This document shows positions 39,004 through 50,526 of a stretch of DNA of 64,000 bases, in pieces. A program made the position numbers and the translations under genes. Within the stretch, counting starts at the first letter, position 1. Every line of letters starts with the position of its first letter. This DNA comes from Chaenocephalus aceratus (lineage: Eukaryota; Chordata; Actinopteri; Perciformes; Channichthyidae), in the NCBI GenBank assembly GCA_023974075.1, contig CM043800.1:32314452-32378451 (forward strand). The letters run 5' to 3'. The notes beneath the pieces were generated by a model. It was not told the origin of the DNA, did no database searches, and saw only the letters and a program-made list of their open reading frames with translations.

Positions 39004-42000
39004 GTGAGTACAGTGGAGCTGTTTTGATTGAGCAAATTGTCATTACAAAGTAGTTCTTCTGGGAAAAATAAGCAATACCAACAATACAATAACACTTATA
39101 ATAAGAGGACTTTTTAAATGATGGTGATGTAAATGCTATTTCATTTTAGAAGCAGTCTAGCGTAATATTGACAATGTAATTTTGCAGCTTATAAAGATGC
39201 AAATTGGCTCCTCTGTATTTCATTCTCAACGTGTCTCTCTTATAATAAACTACATGGGCTATAACATTAAGATGTAACAAGCCCTGGTTTGGTAAATCAC
39301 GCACGCCTGGTATACGACTTTTCATCATGAAAATATCGTCCTTGTATGAATAACTTAAGCTTTAATATACAGGCTGGTTTCCTGCATCCCTTTCCTGTAT
39401 GTCACACCAAAGAGTATCAAATGACAGCGTTTTTCAGTTTCAGCCACAAGCAGAAACAAAGTCCACCTTTCATAACCTCCCTGTGGTCCCGGATATTGCT
39501 AGTGTATGTGTGCTGTATCGCTTTACTCTAAAAGGTCCTAACAAAGAATCTCAGATATTGGGAGACAGCAATGAGGATGCTGTTTTTTCTTTTTGTAACT
39601 GTATGTGCTGGGAACATTTGAGCTGCAACCTCGATACAAGAGAAGTGTAATGCGAGTGTAAAAGGTTCTCTATAGCTTGTTACAGAATAGTGTCCGTACT
39701 CACTTAGCACAAAAAAAATACAATATATAAAAAATGTACAACACAATATATTAAAATAAAATGTCTTCAGGATTTGTATTTATAAAAATGATGAATATTT
39801 TTGAACTTGAAACCAGACTTAATGAGAACAAGCTTGGAATCAACGTCTGCCATAAAATACTTTTCTCATGTGCAATATTTTTTTCCAACAGCTTCTCTTT
39901 TAACTTGCGATGGAAGAGTGTATTTTGTCTCCAAGAACTTTTACAACATACTGCACTGGGACCCTGTGGAGCCTGCCTTCCCCGGGGAAAAGGTCCTCTA
40001 CAGCGTCCGGTACTGGAGGTAAGACCTGGGATGAAGGATGAGATTGTACTCCTATACTTCCATTGCCCTCCATGTGACTCCGTGAAGAGATCAATAAAGA
40101 GTGGTGGGTCAGGCAGGAAACTGTGATGCAGGGTAAACACTCTGTTAGCCCTTAGTTATAGTGGCAACGTCAAGGCACTGTCAAATGAGCATGTTGTAGA
40201 CAATGGTGCTCACTTCATTTGAGGTTATTTATTATCATGTGACCATGGGACAAGTCATTGTTGGTTCTGGTCTTTCCATGGGAATTGAACCATTTTAAAT
40301 CTAGGAATTGTATCCATGTAAAATCAAGGAAAATGTGTTTTTATTTGCTATCTTTTTTGAAGAATTGTAACACTCTATCTCTTCTAGAAATGGTGTAGGC
40401 TATTGGTTTAATGAATGTGTTGCTGAAAAACTGAAGCGCACTATGCTGCTAGGTTTTAACTTCAGTAGCAATAGATTAGACGTAATGCTAAAGAAGAGCA
40501 ATATGTGTCCAGGGTATATGCAGGAATCCTGAAGTCAAATGTAAGACCTTTTAAGACCCTTTCCATACATTTTAAGACCTCATCGCCACTTCGAGTTTTA
40601 ACCGGTTACATTGGCGACACACTTTACCTCCCATTTGGACGCAGACTTGCATTTCCCCATAACGATGTTAACAACCGGCGTAAACGGACATTCGCGTTAT
40701 CAAGCAGTGAGCGTACGACGTCCTGTTCAGATGACGTCAAATCCAACGGGATGCCGTAAACAAACAACACAGAATCACACTACACACCTACGCCATGATT
40801 ACATTCAGGCAGACTGTAGAATACAACCTCTTTGGACGATTTATATTCTTATTGAAAACAAGCTACAAAATGTAATACCTTGGAAAATGCTGTTTAATAC
40901 TTTTTAATAGCCTTAATTTTCGCTAAATTGGTTTATTAACTTTTAATACTTTTTAGGATCCAGCGGACACCCTGGTGTCTTTCTTTCCTTATACTCAGCT
41001 TCTACAACTGAGAGAGTGATTGCATGTAATTACACATGACGCAGTGTCCAAGACAAATGTCAAACGCCACACCTATCGTATTATTTTCTTTTGTCCCTTC
41101 CACGGTCATGGAATGTTTGAGCTGGACTTTAAGCATCAACCCAGCTGCATAGGAAAATGCTGCTCACTCAATGTCATTTCCTGGTTGCTAAAAAATGCTG
41201 TACTTTTTTACGTGTGTTACATAATCATACGGTTGATTACATTACACACAGCATATTTAAGTTATTTTTTCTCGGTTTGATACCAGTTAACCTAAAGTGT
41301 TGCACTGCCCTGCTCATTCAGTTTTTAAATCATATTTTACTTATTTTTCAGTGATGAAGACGATCAGATAGTCCAGATAAAAAAGGAGTGTCAGAACATT
41401 ACTGATCGGTTCTGTGACCTGACTGCGGAGACCCCATCAGTTTATGACGTTCACTACCGGGCTCAGGTGTTCTCCAATGGTAGCATACGAGGCCATAGTT
41501 TAAACCATAAGTTTAAACCTATAGCAGAAAGTAAGAATCTCCACGCTTGATCATGCATTTCTTGCTTTTGTCAAAGCCAGATGTATTCGACTGCAACCTA
41601 AATGTATTTATCTTTCTTTGCCTCCACAGCTATTCTTGGTCCACCAATCTTGTTTACACACACAACCGTGTCATCCTTGCACGTTAACGTCACCCTGCCC
41701 TTGGGGCCAAATGGAAACTCAGTCGAGGACATAATCATCAAAAGCAAAAAAGGACCTGAAGAAGTTCAAATCCATTATACCTTAGACATCATCAAGCCAA
41801 AGTGGGCTGCACAGGTAGGTTGAAGAGTGAACATTCATCCCCAAGTTGATTTGAAAGCTTATACGCAATTCATTTTAGAAGTATTTATGTCATATGTGTT
41901 CAAATGTTAACATCGCAACAACAATCAATAAATCAAATCCCTTATCTGTGGCAGTCGCGGGCCAGGAGTAAACCCCTCCTATCATTTCATTCTGCCCGTA

Positions 42001-45000
42001 TGAATCGATTGGATCGCATACCGCCCGTCGACATGCATAACTGCGCGCACTGTGCCCGAGATATTTAGACACGGTCACTGCGCTCCTCTGCAAATAGCCC
42101 TGATGGCACGAAGCTGTAGTCAACGTACCTAGCTTAAAGCAGTTTGTTCTTCTTGTTACTGTTACATTCACATCTATATGTCCTTGTGTCGCCAGGTTAA
42201 TGTCACCACAACTGGCCGGTTTGTGATCAACTTGAGGAACAACCAAACAGAGTACTGCGGCAACGTGTTCTACACGCCGTCCACTGAGGGACGGTTGAAG
42301 AGTGAAAATGCTACGTTCTGTGTCACGCTGCCAGGTGAGGAAGATGCATCTAACTTGTATTCCTCTTACACACTCTTGCGAGAAGTACAAAGTATACGGA
42401 TAACGATATTAATATTCATGCGGATGATTTGTTTGCTGCTGCATATGTGTCATTGTATCCACTAAATGCTCTTTTTGTATACATTGAAAAACAACTGCCA
42501 GTTTCTAATACAATTTTTTCTTTTTATTAATAACTTTATTTACCTTTCTGAAAACCTGACTGATGCAGATTAAATGCTATCATAGTTTTAAAGCAGCAGT
42601 ATAACAGTGAACATTTTCCTGGGAAACTATCAAGGAGCTAGTTGCTGTGGAGACAACTCAAGAAAATGTTTGAGTGATAGTTGAAAATGTTGCATTTATG
42701 TTTGACTTGAAGTACTCTGTGCTCTTCTCCTCAAGTGATTATAGCCACTCAGAAACAAGTGTTTAGGATTGTATCAAGACAGGTTGTTATAAACCATTCT
42801 CATTTTATAAACCAGTCCCTGCTTTCTTCACCAAGCCTTCCTGAACATGGTCAAATAGGCACATTCAATTGTTAAAAACAGGCAGACACTTTTGGTGGTT
42901 TTGGGTGGTGACCTCTCCCTGTGCTGCTGTCGTACTATTTTTAAATCTTCACTGATGACACACTTCTTCTCTCTGGCCTTCTAGTCAGAGCCGAGCATAC
43001 CACCTGACATTTCTCTGTGTGTTGTCTTTATATTTCTGTTGTAAATTGTTGTCTTTTCTATTTTGTTTTTCTTATGTTATTGTAGTGTGCTTTTGTTACA
43101 TGTGCAGAACTTTGTCTCGACCAACAAACTTTATTAAGTGTGCTTTATTTGATTGAATTTGATACTGATAAGATTACATTAGATTCGATTACACTAATTT
43201 TCCTGACCTTAGTTTGCGTTATTGTTTATTATTCTACTGGTACAACTGACAATAACAAATGGTGACAGCTTCAGGCAAGATTATACATATATATTGCACA
43301 GGTGCTGCAGGGATTTCCACTTCTATATGTTGCTGTGAAGATTTCTGTTTGGATAAGATCCAGTTCACCAACATAAGTACTTCTGAGAAGTTCATATATA
43401 TATATATATATATAATGGTTAATCAACAGTCCTATGTCACACAGGCATGCTAAAGTGCTACTGCCCGATAACTTGCCTAAGCTTGTGTGTCGCAATGGGA
43501 AACTTTTGAACTTGAGGGTTCAAATTTTACGTGTGTGATTTCCTGGACTGGTTTTAAAGCAATTATCTTCTTCCTCAGATGATCCTCTGATGCTTTTGCC
43601 ATGGCTTCTTGTGAGTGCTGCTCTACTGACGACCATAATCATAGTGTCAGTTGTGTATATGTGCAACTACGTGAAGGCTGGAAAGGAAAAGAGCAAGCTA
43701 TTGGTAAGATGTTTATTTCCTGTTTTCTTTGAAGTGCCAACAAGGAAATGTTGCCTTACTGGGAAATTAAGCCCTCTGGCACTTTGATTACCGTACACGT
43801 GTTCAAGGTTCGTGTGTGACACAGCAAAGAGAAAGTAATTAAAGACATTGAATATCTGCGGATGTTGTTTTAGCCATGTTAAATACATTTTCAATGACTC
43901 GTGGGGCTTTCAGTGTTGTCATATGAAGTGTGGATAAAGTGTTGTCTAGAGATAAAGGCATTTATTTGTTTTAAGAATTTCATATATCTTGCATTTGGTT
44001 TGCTTTTTTTTTTACCAATGATGGTAAATGTTTTCATTCATATGAAAATGTATCTTAAAAATTCTTATTGGCAGAAATTGGACTTTTCTGTATCAGTACA
44101 TTCAAATCAAATAGAAATAGGTTTATTTAGCAACCAAAATCCAGAACCCTTTGAACTTAATTGGTCTCTCTGTATTCTCTTAAAAACAGGTATCCACCTT
44201 CAGCCCCCCACACAGAGTTCTGCCGTCTCCAGATAAGAATATCGTTATTTCCAAACCGGAGATCTACGTTCAAAGTGAACCAACAGTTTACTCAACAGTT
44301 CGAGTGGAGACAAATAGGCCTGTAGCTGGGCCTGGAGGTTATTCCCCCCAGGACGTCCCCTGGCAAGACAGTGATTGCTCTTCTGTGGAGACAAGTGCAG
44401 ACAGTGTGACCTCAAAACATGAGAACACCGGCGGCCAATCGTCAGAGAGCTACGGTGTAGTAGCTGTTCATGTCCCTGCTGCCCAGAATGAAGACTTTCA
44501 GCAGGCTACTAACGACAAAAGAAAAACCAGTAACGTACAATTATCTTCCAGTGGAGAAAGCTGGAATAAAGAGACAGCGAGTCCAGACCTTACCTCACTT
44601 GGAGTACCAACGTTATCAGATCAGGAACCATGTGATAACAATCAGGCCAGACCCCTGCAGTTGCAAACAGTGCGGGACACAAATGGACAACTTGTGTTGC
44701 CTTCACTCATGTTTCAGTTACAGAGCGGCACAGATGATATTGTATCACCTCTTAACTCTGAGAGAAAACCTCTTTTATCTGACCTCATAGACTCCAAGAC
44801 GGAGCAGCCATCATTGGCCAGATTGCAGAGCTTTGACAGCTCAAGGTGGTCGGACTCAGGGTTTGATGATGGCAGTGTACACACCCCAACCCAGCCCTAC
44901 TGCAACACTCACTTCTTCCCCTCTCAACCAGTTGCTTCTTATTTCCCACAGGGATGTCAGAACATATCTAAAGATACCATGTCTGAAACAGGTTACAAAG

Positions 45001-45176
45001 AAAGCTGGATGCCTGCGATCCCTCTTGGAATTGTAACAAAAGACAGTTGTGAATACAGAAAGACTAACTATCCTTGGACCAGGACGGGTCTCAAAAAGGA
45101 GGAGGAAGATATGGGAGAAGAGGAGGTATTCAGGCCAATTCTTCTGGGAGGTTGGGGCTTACAAGTTCAGGAATAA
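38955..45176 (+). CDS. il20ra: Interleukin-20 receptor subunit alpha (class II cytokine receptor), seven coding exons
   Basis: Type I membrane receptor chain of the class II cytokine family; in mammals IL20RA pairs with IL20RB or IL10RB to bind IL-19, IL-20, IL-24 or IL-26 and signals through JAK1/STAT3. Seven exons (38955-39003, 39892-40018, 41352-41530, 41630-41814, 42196-42334, 43579-43703, 44190-45176) join in frame with GT/AG borders into 596 codons; human IL20RA has 553. Residues 1-16 look like the signal peptide core. Two FNIII-like modules follow, with the family-typical ECQNI...FCDLTAET stretch and GPP start of module two. The membrane segment is about 230-255, followed by YVKAGKEK, like the human juxtamembrane YIHVGKEK. 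The tail ends WGLQVQE, close to human WGLYVQ. N-glycosylation sequons: NIT, NGS, NVT (two), NQT, NAT. Assignment is by motif memory; another class II receptor (IL22RA1- or IL10RA-like) is the main alternative. Confidence 0.85.
39004..39891 (+). other. il20ra: il20ra intron 1
   Basis: Intron of 888 bases with GTGAGT donor and a long T-rich acceptor tract ending CAACAG. It is AT-rich; I see no repeat or hidden exon in it. Confidence 0.75.
39892..40018 (+). CDS. il20ra: il20ra exon 2: first half of FNIII module 1
   Basis: The acceptor is a pyrimidine tract ending CAACAG at 39891 and the donor is GTAAGA at 40019. It codes ASLLTCDGRVYFVSKNF then NILHWDP and VLYSVRYW, the pattern of the first half of a class II cytokine receptor FNIII domain (human IL20RA has NVLQWTPPEG and VTYTVQYF at the same place). 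Residues about 17-59. Exon phases 1 in and 2 out fit the family's gene structure. Confidence 0.85.
40510..40974. mobile_element. Short inverted-end transposon (MITE) inside il20ra intron 2
   Basis: The ends are inverted: CAGGGTATATGCAGGAATCC at left and GGATCCAGCGGACACCCTG at right. The interior is AT-rich with repeated TTTTAAGACC/TTTAATACTTTTTA motifs, the look of a fish hAT-type MITE. It is flanked by GTGTC on both sides (40505-40509, 40975-40979). This direct repeat is only 5 bp where hAT should give 8, so the superfamily is uncertain. It has no coding capacity. Confidence 0.65.
41352..41530 (+). CDS. il20ra: il20ra exon 3: second half of FNIII module 1
   Basis: The acceptor is TTTTTCAG at 41351 and the donor GTAAGA at 41531. 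Residues about 59-118 include KKECQNITDRFCDLTAET, the best match to IL20RA (human SECRNINRTYCDLSAET), with two cysteines expected to form a disulphide, then YRAQVFSNGS. It carries sequons NIT and NGS. The exon was hidden because no start codon opens it. Confidence 0.86.
41630..41814 (+). CDS. il20ra: il20ra exon 4: first half of FNIII module 2
   Basis: The acceptor is CCTCCACAG at 41629 and the donor GTAGGT at 41815. It codes TILGPPILFTHTTVSSLHVN, then VTLPLGPNG and a KPKWAAQ end. The GPP box marks the start of the second FNIII module in this family (human TQIGPPEVALTTDEKSISV). Residues about 119-180; phase 0 at the end. Confidence 0.86.
42196..42334 (+). CDS. il20ra: il20ra exon 5: second half of FNIII module 2
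   Basis: The acceptor is GTCGCCAG at 42195 and the donor GTGAGG at 42335. Residues about 181-226 include VNVTTTGRF, NNQTEYCGNVFY and ENATFCVTLP, with the paired cysteines of the membrane-proximal module and three glycosylation sequons. Reading on past the donor gives a longer open frame, which would be an intron-retention product and is not part of the main call. Confidence 0.85.
43394..43414. repeat. (TA)n tract in il20ra intron 5
   Basis: A short AT dinucleotide run about 160 bases before the exon 6 acceptor. Confidence 0.9.
43579..43703 (+). CDS. il20ra: il20ra exon 6: transmembrane segment
   Basis: The acceptor is TTCCTCAG at 43578 and the donor GTAAGA at 43704. It codes a short acidic-proline stalk (DDPL), a hydrophobic stretch of about 25 residues (LLPWLLVSAALLTTIIIVSV and on), then a basic stop-transfer sequence NYVKAGKEKSKLL. 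A single exon for the membrane segment is the rule in class II receptors. Confidence 0.88.
44190..45176 (+). CDS. il20ra: il20ra exon 7: cytoplasmic tail and stop
   Basis: The acceptor is AAAAACAG at 44189; the frame is open to TAA at 45174-45176, giving residues 269-596. A membrane-near proline-rich stretch (STFSPPHRVLPSP) is a candidate JAK box 1. Tyrosines at about 294 and 302 (PEIYVQ, TVYSTVRV) and Y519 in YFPQ are candidate docking sites; YxxQ is the known STAT3 SH2 consensus. DSGFDDGS at about 490 resembles a DSG-type phosphodegron, as known for IFNAR1. The end, GGWGLQVQE, resembles the human C terminus. There is no sign of decay. Confidence 0.88.
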   Translation, partial: VSTFSPPHRVLPSPDKNIVISKPEIYVQSEPTVYSTVRVETNRPVAGPGGYSPQDVPWQDSDCSSVETSADSVTSKHENTGGQSSESYGVVAVHVPAAQNEDFQQATNDKRKTSNVQLSSSGESWNKETASPDLTSLGVPTLSDQEPCDNNQARPLQLQTVRDTNGQLVLPSLMFQLQSGTDDIVSPLNSERKPLLSDLIDSKTEQPSLARLQSFDSSRWSDSGFDDGSVHTPTQPYCNTHFFPSQPVASYFPQGCQNISKDTMSETGYKESWMPAIPLGIVTKDSCEYRKTNYPWTRTGLKKEEEDMGEEEVFRPILLGGWGLQVQE

Positions 45177-46425
45177 CCTCCTTGTTTTAGCCTAAAACCT
45201 GCTTTGTTTATGGGAGCACGAGAGACAATAGAGAACTGAACGATGTCTGCTGTGTGGCTAATGACGGATAGACAGATGTTTAAACTCTCCTTAAACAAAG
45301 TCCAAATGTAGCCCAAACTAAGCCACATCCAACAACAACATCTCCACCTTTTAATAAAGTACATTTCATATCATAAAAATTATATATTATATTTTGCTGT
45401 AAATCAGATTTTATTTATTTTTTCACAATTGTAAAAAGACAGACTCTATGAATTGTTTACATTGGAAGACATGATTGTATATACATTGTAAAGTTTACTT
45501 TGTACAATTCAAAACCACTTTTTAACAGAATGTCAGTTTATATGAGTATGTTTCACATTAACATTTACATTTGTATTCTATTCCAAAGTTGTGTAAAGAC
45601 AGCTTCATTATTTTTTTTTGCATAATGAAAGAAAAAACACATGATTACACCTGTTATGTTTGTATGGTAAGTGGTATGAAAAGCTGTTTAAATTACATTA
45701 CATATATAATTACATTATTATTATAATGGTTTTTATAACAGCTGCAATGACACAGTCAGCGTGTGCATTTGTGTGCCATCACTATGGTGACACATTAGTG
45801 CAACATTGACCAAAGTCTAAAATACACAAACCCAATCTGGCCACTTTTAAATTATAATGTGAACAGTCAACCTTAAAGATTTGCTATGACAACAAACCTG
45901 ATTGCTTTGTGGCCGACAAAAAGCACAAGGTATTGTCAACTTTTGCGCCATGTCAAATGAGACTTAATGACTGAATTTCTACTAGAAATGACTGTTTTCT
46001 TATTTTTACAACACTAACATATGTCAGTATTATCAGTGTTTCATCCCTACATTAAAAAAAAGGAATATTCCCGATTTTTCTAACTCACAACGTTCACGAC
46101 CTCATTTTGTTCTCCCCATTGTTTGCTGTCTTTTCAGAGAAAGAAAATATAGCGTGTAAAAATACATTAGAAGGTGGGGTCATGGTGCAACCTGATCCAC
46201 GCTGATAACAGCCTGAGCACAATCTTTTATACCCAGCTGTAAAGTAATAACGTAAGGTGTGTTAAAAAGTGCAATGTGAGTCACATGTGGAGGACACATT
46301 GTACTAAGAATGTACATGAATGAATGTAAGTAAGTTACAACTTTGCTTTATTCTGTATTTGTGTGTTGGAAAGTTTAAATGATATTATTGAAATTCTGAA
46401 AAATAAATATTGGAGAACTTTTTAT
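45177..46425 (+). other. il20ra: Probable il20ra 3' untranslated region
   Basis: AT-rich non-coding sequence after the il20ra stop codon. AATAAA poly(A) signals occur at 45353-45358 (a short 3' UTR of about 200 bases) and at 46402-46407 (a long form of about 1.25 kb). Several ATTTA-type strings suggest an unstable message, as expected for cytokine receptors. The actual end cannot be seen from sequence. Confidence 0.5.
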
Positions 46426-48359
46426 TCACATGTTGACATTTACCATCCTGAGTCACTAACTTGTGTCCCTTGGTTTACAGGTAAGTGAGTTAAGTATGCC
46501 AGTAAAAAATCCAATCCAAAATTCATCTTAACACTGTCAGACGTAGTGTGTGTTTTTAAATCAAGGAAGAAAGAAAAGTGTCTTCATCCTTTTTATTTCT
46601 TTATGTGTTTCTGCCTGCTTGTATGCACTGCACAAATATGATGAAGTGAACCAATAAGCCACAATGCACCCATACAGTAGACAGTCATATAACAGCAACC
46701 TGAGTATACAGGTGGTTTATCTGGAAAACGTTATACCTGGATTATTGGTTACGAAAGAACATTAAAATCATTGGAACAAAAAATGATCTTATAAGTTTGA
46801 AATAAACCAAAATACAGAGCAGCTTTTGTAACCTGGATAAGATACATTTAAATGTTAAGTCCTTTTCTTCACAAAAAACCAGAAGAGGAGGTGATCCTCC
46901 CATTTAACTGTCCAACTCTGAAAGGGAAAGATGCATCTATCTGCATCCATTGGACATTTTCCAAGGGTTAACATTAGCCTCAGGTGGATATCTGTTTAAT
47001 ATCCATTGTGTGCCTGGTTATGTAACTGATACTCTAACGGACACACAGGTAACAGGGAAGAAGTAACAGACATGTCTCATTTTGAAGTATCTAGGGGACC
47101 TAACCCAAATAGACTGGAAGCTACACACACAATATCCAACAAGGAATATTTTTAAGCAAATATTATTTTCTCACCATTAATAAAGGTCTCACAATCATCG
47201 TATTCTTCATATTGTTTATTACAGTTGTCCTGTGACCATCCCAAGGATTGGATTTGGTATTGGCAGACAAATACTTATCGACTCAGGGTCGAAACTTATC
47301 CAGACATTTCGTTTTTTTATATGATGTTTTCGATGTGGCAAAAACAACAGATCCATAAATCATAACAACAAACTACACTGACTGACTACGCATACACTTT
47401 GATAAATACTAACACACAAACACTATGTGAAATGATGGCAAAATTGAATCAATACACCTGAGAAACAGCATGAATAAGAAACCTTACATTATGGAGATGT
47501 CAAAAGCTTAGATTAGATAGTAGGCTGCCTCGTACTGTAGAAATTACTTCAATCAATAGCCATTGCACATGCATAACACCGGTGCACAAAACCTACACTG
47601 CATGAATGCAAAGAAGTTGTATTGTCTCATGATTTAACCTTCATAGGTTATGGATAAAAACTCATTATAATAGTCTGCTGCCTGATCAAAGACGAAGTAG
47701 ACAGCCACCTTTAGTTCCTTACCTTCTACCGGCCCAGCGACACAGCAAATAGGTTATGCTAAATTGGCTATAGTAGAAGTGGATGAAGTTTGGGGCTGCC
47801 ATCTCTTTTCCTATTTTGTTTTCCCCAAACAGAAAAACACATAAACTAGTTTGGTGCACATTTTATTTCATAGCCCGAAGACCCCCTCAAAAGCACTAGC
47901 ATGTCAATGAACACAATGCTTCTGTTCTGCTATTTGAGATCAACTCAGCTATGCTGCCTTTGACATATGAGGGTGCACTTTGCTTGTAGTGAGAGTAGCA
48001 CTGATAGAGGAGTAGAGGGGAAAAAAAGGCATCGTAAAGGGTGATTTAGCATGAGCAGAGAGCTGGAACTGGCAACGCACCAGCAAAGTTCAAAGCAAGA
48101 CACACAGTGAAGAGTGTGTGAAATGGCTATTGTGAGTGGGAGTAAGATAGACAGAGAGAGTGGGTTTGATCCAGTCATGGAAAATGTGGGACAACTACCT
48201 CCAAGAGAAGTAAACAGGATATAAAGGATTCTGACTCTTGGCCAATCATTCTGACAACACTGCGAGGAAAATGTGTGTTTGCCTGGTGGATTTATGGTAC
48301 AGGGCATGTTGTCCAACTTTTCATCGTGCTTGTAGCTGACGCTCAAAGGTCCCTTATTT
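46426..48359. other. Intergenic stretch downstream of il20ra
   Basis: AT-rich non-coding sequence. The 133-codon minus-strand frame at 47945-48346 shows no domain. Nothing else is supported. Confidence 0.5.
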
Positions 48360-48660
48360 ATTGTTTTGTCTTTTTTGAAGAGTGTTTAATGTATGCTTGA
48401 ACTTTGTTTTATTTTGTAAAAATTATAAGAGTTGTCTTTCCGGAAGACATGTGACCTCTAGCCCCGGATGTTTATATTGTGTTTGTGAGAGAGTAAAAGG
48501 GCGCTAAAAGTGTCAACGATGTGATAACCTAATTCTGCTGCTGGTCTACTAGGCGAACACGTTTTCACGGTGGTTCATGATTGTACAAAGAAGAAAATAA
48601 ACGTGATTGTGGACATCAGTTTGATGCGTACTGTTCTTTCAAGACCAGAGTAGTTACAGT
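48360..48660 (+). repeat. Candidate LTR-like block
   Basis: A sharp change to mixed-composition sequence, with CCGGAAGACATGTGACCTCT, AATAAACGTG at about 48597 and a terminal GTAGTTACA-like end, resembles the poly(A) half of an LTR. No TG start with matching target duplication was identified; weak. Confidence 0.25.
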
Positions 48661-49434
48661 GCTCTTTCCTCTATTTCCCCATCTTGCTCTTCTATTCATT
48701 TGACATGTGTTTTACTCGGCTTGCAGCTTTGACAGGTTATTTTCTGTCTCTCCACCAGAAAGCTGTCTATCTCCTCTTTCAACTCTCCAAGTCCCAAGAA
48801 GATCGTAAAAGAGATTGCAGGGCAAACTCAAGTCCACAGGCATGATCAAACTTTAAATGAGAATAGGTTGGACACACCAAATGCTATATCAAACACAGAT
48901 GAGATTGTGTGTGCCATCCCTGGATCAATTTAAATAATGATGACCACTTGAGTGATTTCTAGTACTCGGTGCACATGGCTTTAAAAGTCGAAAGGGTCCA
49001 AATAGACTTATACGTACTTTGGTTATTTCTTTCCTCAGAATAAAACACTAATAATGTGTCCTTGAAACTTAATAAATGCACCATGTCCTTCAGAAGGCTG
49101 CATGCGGTTATGATTGTCTAATTCATGACATTCACTATCTACGTTTATGGCAGTTTCAGTATGGAAAGATAGAGCAAAGAAAAACCTTCTATAAAGTAAT
49201 TATACCCCTTTAGAACATGTTCGAAGATGCTGAGAGAACTTCCCAAGGATAAGTTCGGGTATCTTTGTCTTAAAGCTATCATCCAACACTTCAGTTTTCA
49301 CCCTATCTTGGTATTAGCCATCTTTTCTGATAAGGTGCATCGAGTTAACTGGGTTCATTGAAATGTCTGCATGCCTCGCTGCTAATGAATCTGTACTCTG
49401 ATCTCAAAGTCCGATAATGCACCATGAGGTTCTC
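48661..49434. other. Intergenic stretch without recognised features
   Basis: No gene or repeat with clear ends. Confidence 0.5.
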
Positions 49435-49437
49435 TAA

Positions 49438-49750
49438 CAGCCCGTCCACACAGCGGCGTGCGTTGAAGCTTCCAACGCTTCTGCCCATTCACTTTGAATG
49501 GGGTGACGTCACTTTTAGCCGAACTGCATCGTGGGAAGCGACGCGGAGTGTTGCTGGCGTGGCTCGCTGCAAAAGTTGAGCAATGTTCAACTTTTGACGC
49601 CTCGGCAGAAGCGTCAGCCAATCGAATCATATGCCAGTACAAGCTCTAGCCAATCAAACCGCTGCTTGTGTGTCATGTGATTGGTTGTTGGTCGAGTGTC
49701 AGACACGCCCGCCGGCAAGCGTCAACGCACGCCGCTGTGTGGACGGGCCA
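49438..49750. mobile_element. PIF/Harbinger MITE, 313 bp, TAA duplication
   Basis: The ends share GCCCGTCCACACAGCGGCGT over about 27 bases in inverted orientation, and TAA flanks both sides (49435-49437, 49751-49753), fitting PIF/Harbinger. The interior has an AAAAGTTGAGCAATGTTCAA hairpin and no coding capacity. Confidence 0.9.
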
Positions 49751-49753
49751 TAA

Positions 49754-50526
49754 GACGCGGACGGAACGCTCTGGGGGGTCAAACGGCTCCGTGTGTACGC
49801 CCTATACAGCACGCCATATCCCCACCTCTCCCCACCTCTCCTGCTCACCCCTGTGGAAGTGAGCAGGAGAGGGGGAGGAAAAGAGAGGCTCCATGTATTA
49901 TTCTTATATTATTATATAGAGTCGTTATTAATTTGTTTTAAAGCTCAATAAATAACAAAGAAGACCTTTAACCGGCACTTTTCAAATTTTTTCCGGAAGA
50001 TTTAAACTTTAACATGTTGACCGGCGGAAAAAAATTCTAGCGGTAACTCTGCCGCACGGTTCCCTCGACTTTTTTGATATCGAATTCGGTTCCTTTTTTT
50101 TCGTTTGCGTTCCCGTGTAAATGGGGCCTAAGACATTTCCCCATTTTCCCTTAAGATAATTGACAATCTGTTTCTACAATTCCACAGAAGAGGGGTTTGC
50201 AAGAATATTAGGCAATGCCACTAGCAAGCGTAGCTAGTGTAGCAAGGCCTTGAAACGCTTTTTTCTGTCTAAATGCACTGGTGGATGTAACGTTTGAAAA
50301 AGAATGCACGGAAATGTTTTACCTGCACGTTCAGCCATTTTTTTATACACCATTTGGTATATTTGTCCTTCTTTCTGAATACTAATTCCATAGCCAGGGC
50401 CAGAACCAAGAACATCTGTCATTGATTGCTGCAAAACCAAATTAACCTCCAATTTGTAATGCTCATATTCAGAGTCAGTCTGAGGAGGACTCCAATGAAC
50501 ATTGCAGCAAAGCTATTAAGGTTTCT
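49754..50526. other. Intergenic stretch without recognised features
   Basis: Contains a CCCCACCTCTCCCCACCTCT direct repeat near 49820; otherwise nothing. Confidence 0.45.

Noticed and set aside
42178..42465. A 95-codon frame starting MSLCRQVNV across il20ra exon 5
   Set aside because: It is exon 5 plus read-through into both introns; canonical splice sites at 42195 and 42335 explain the exon.
47945..48346. 133-codon minus-strand frame downstream of il20ra
   Set aside because: No domain, biased Ser/Leu composition, no splice context.
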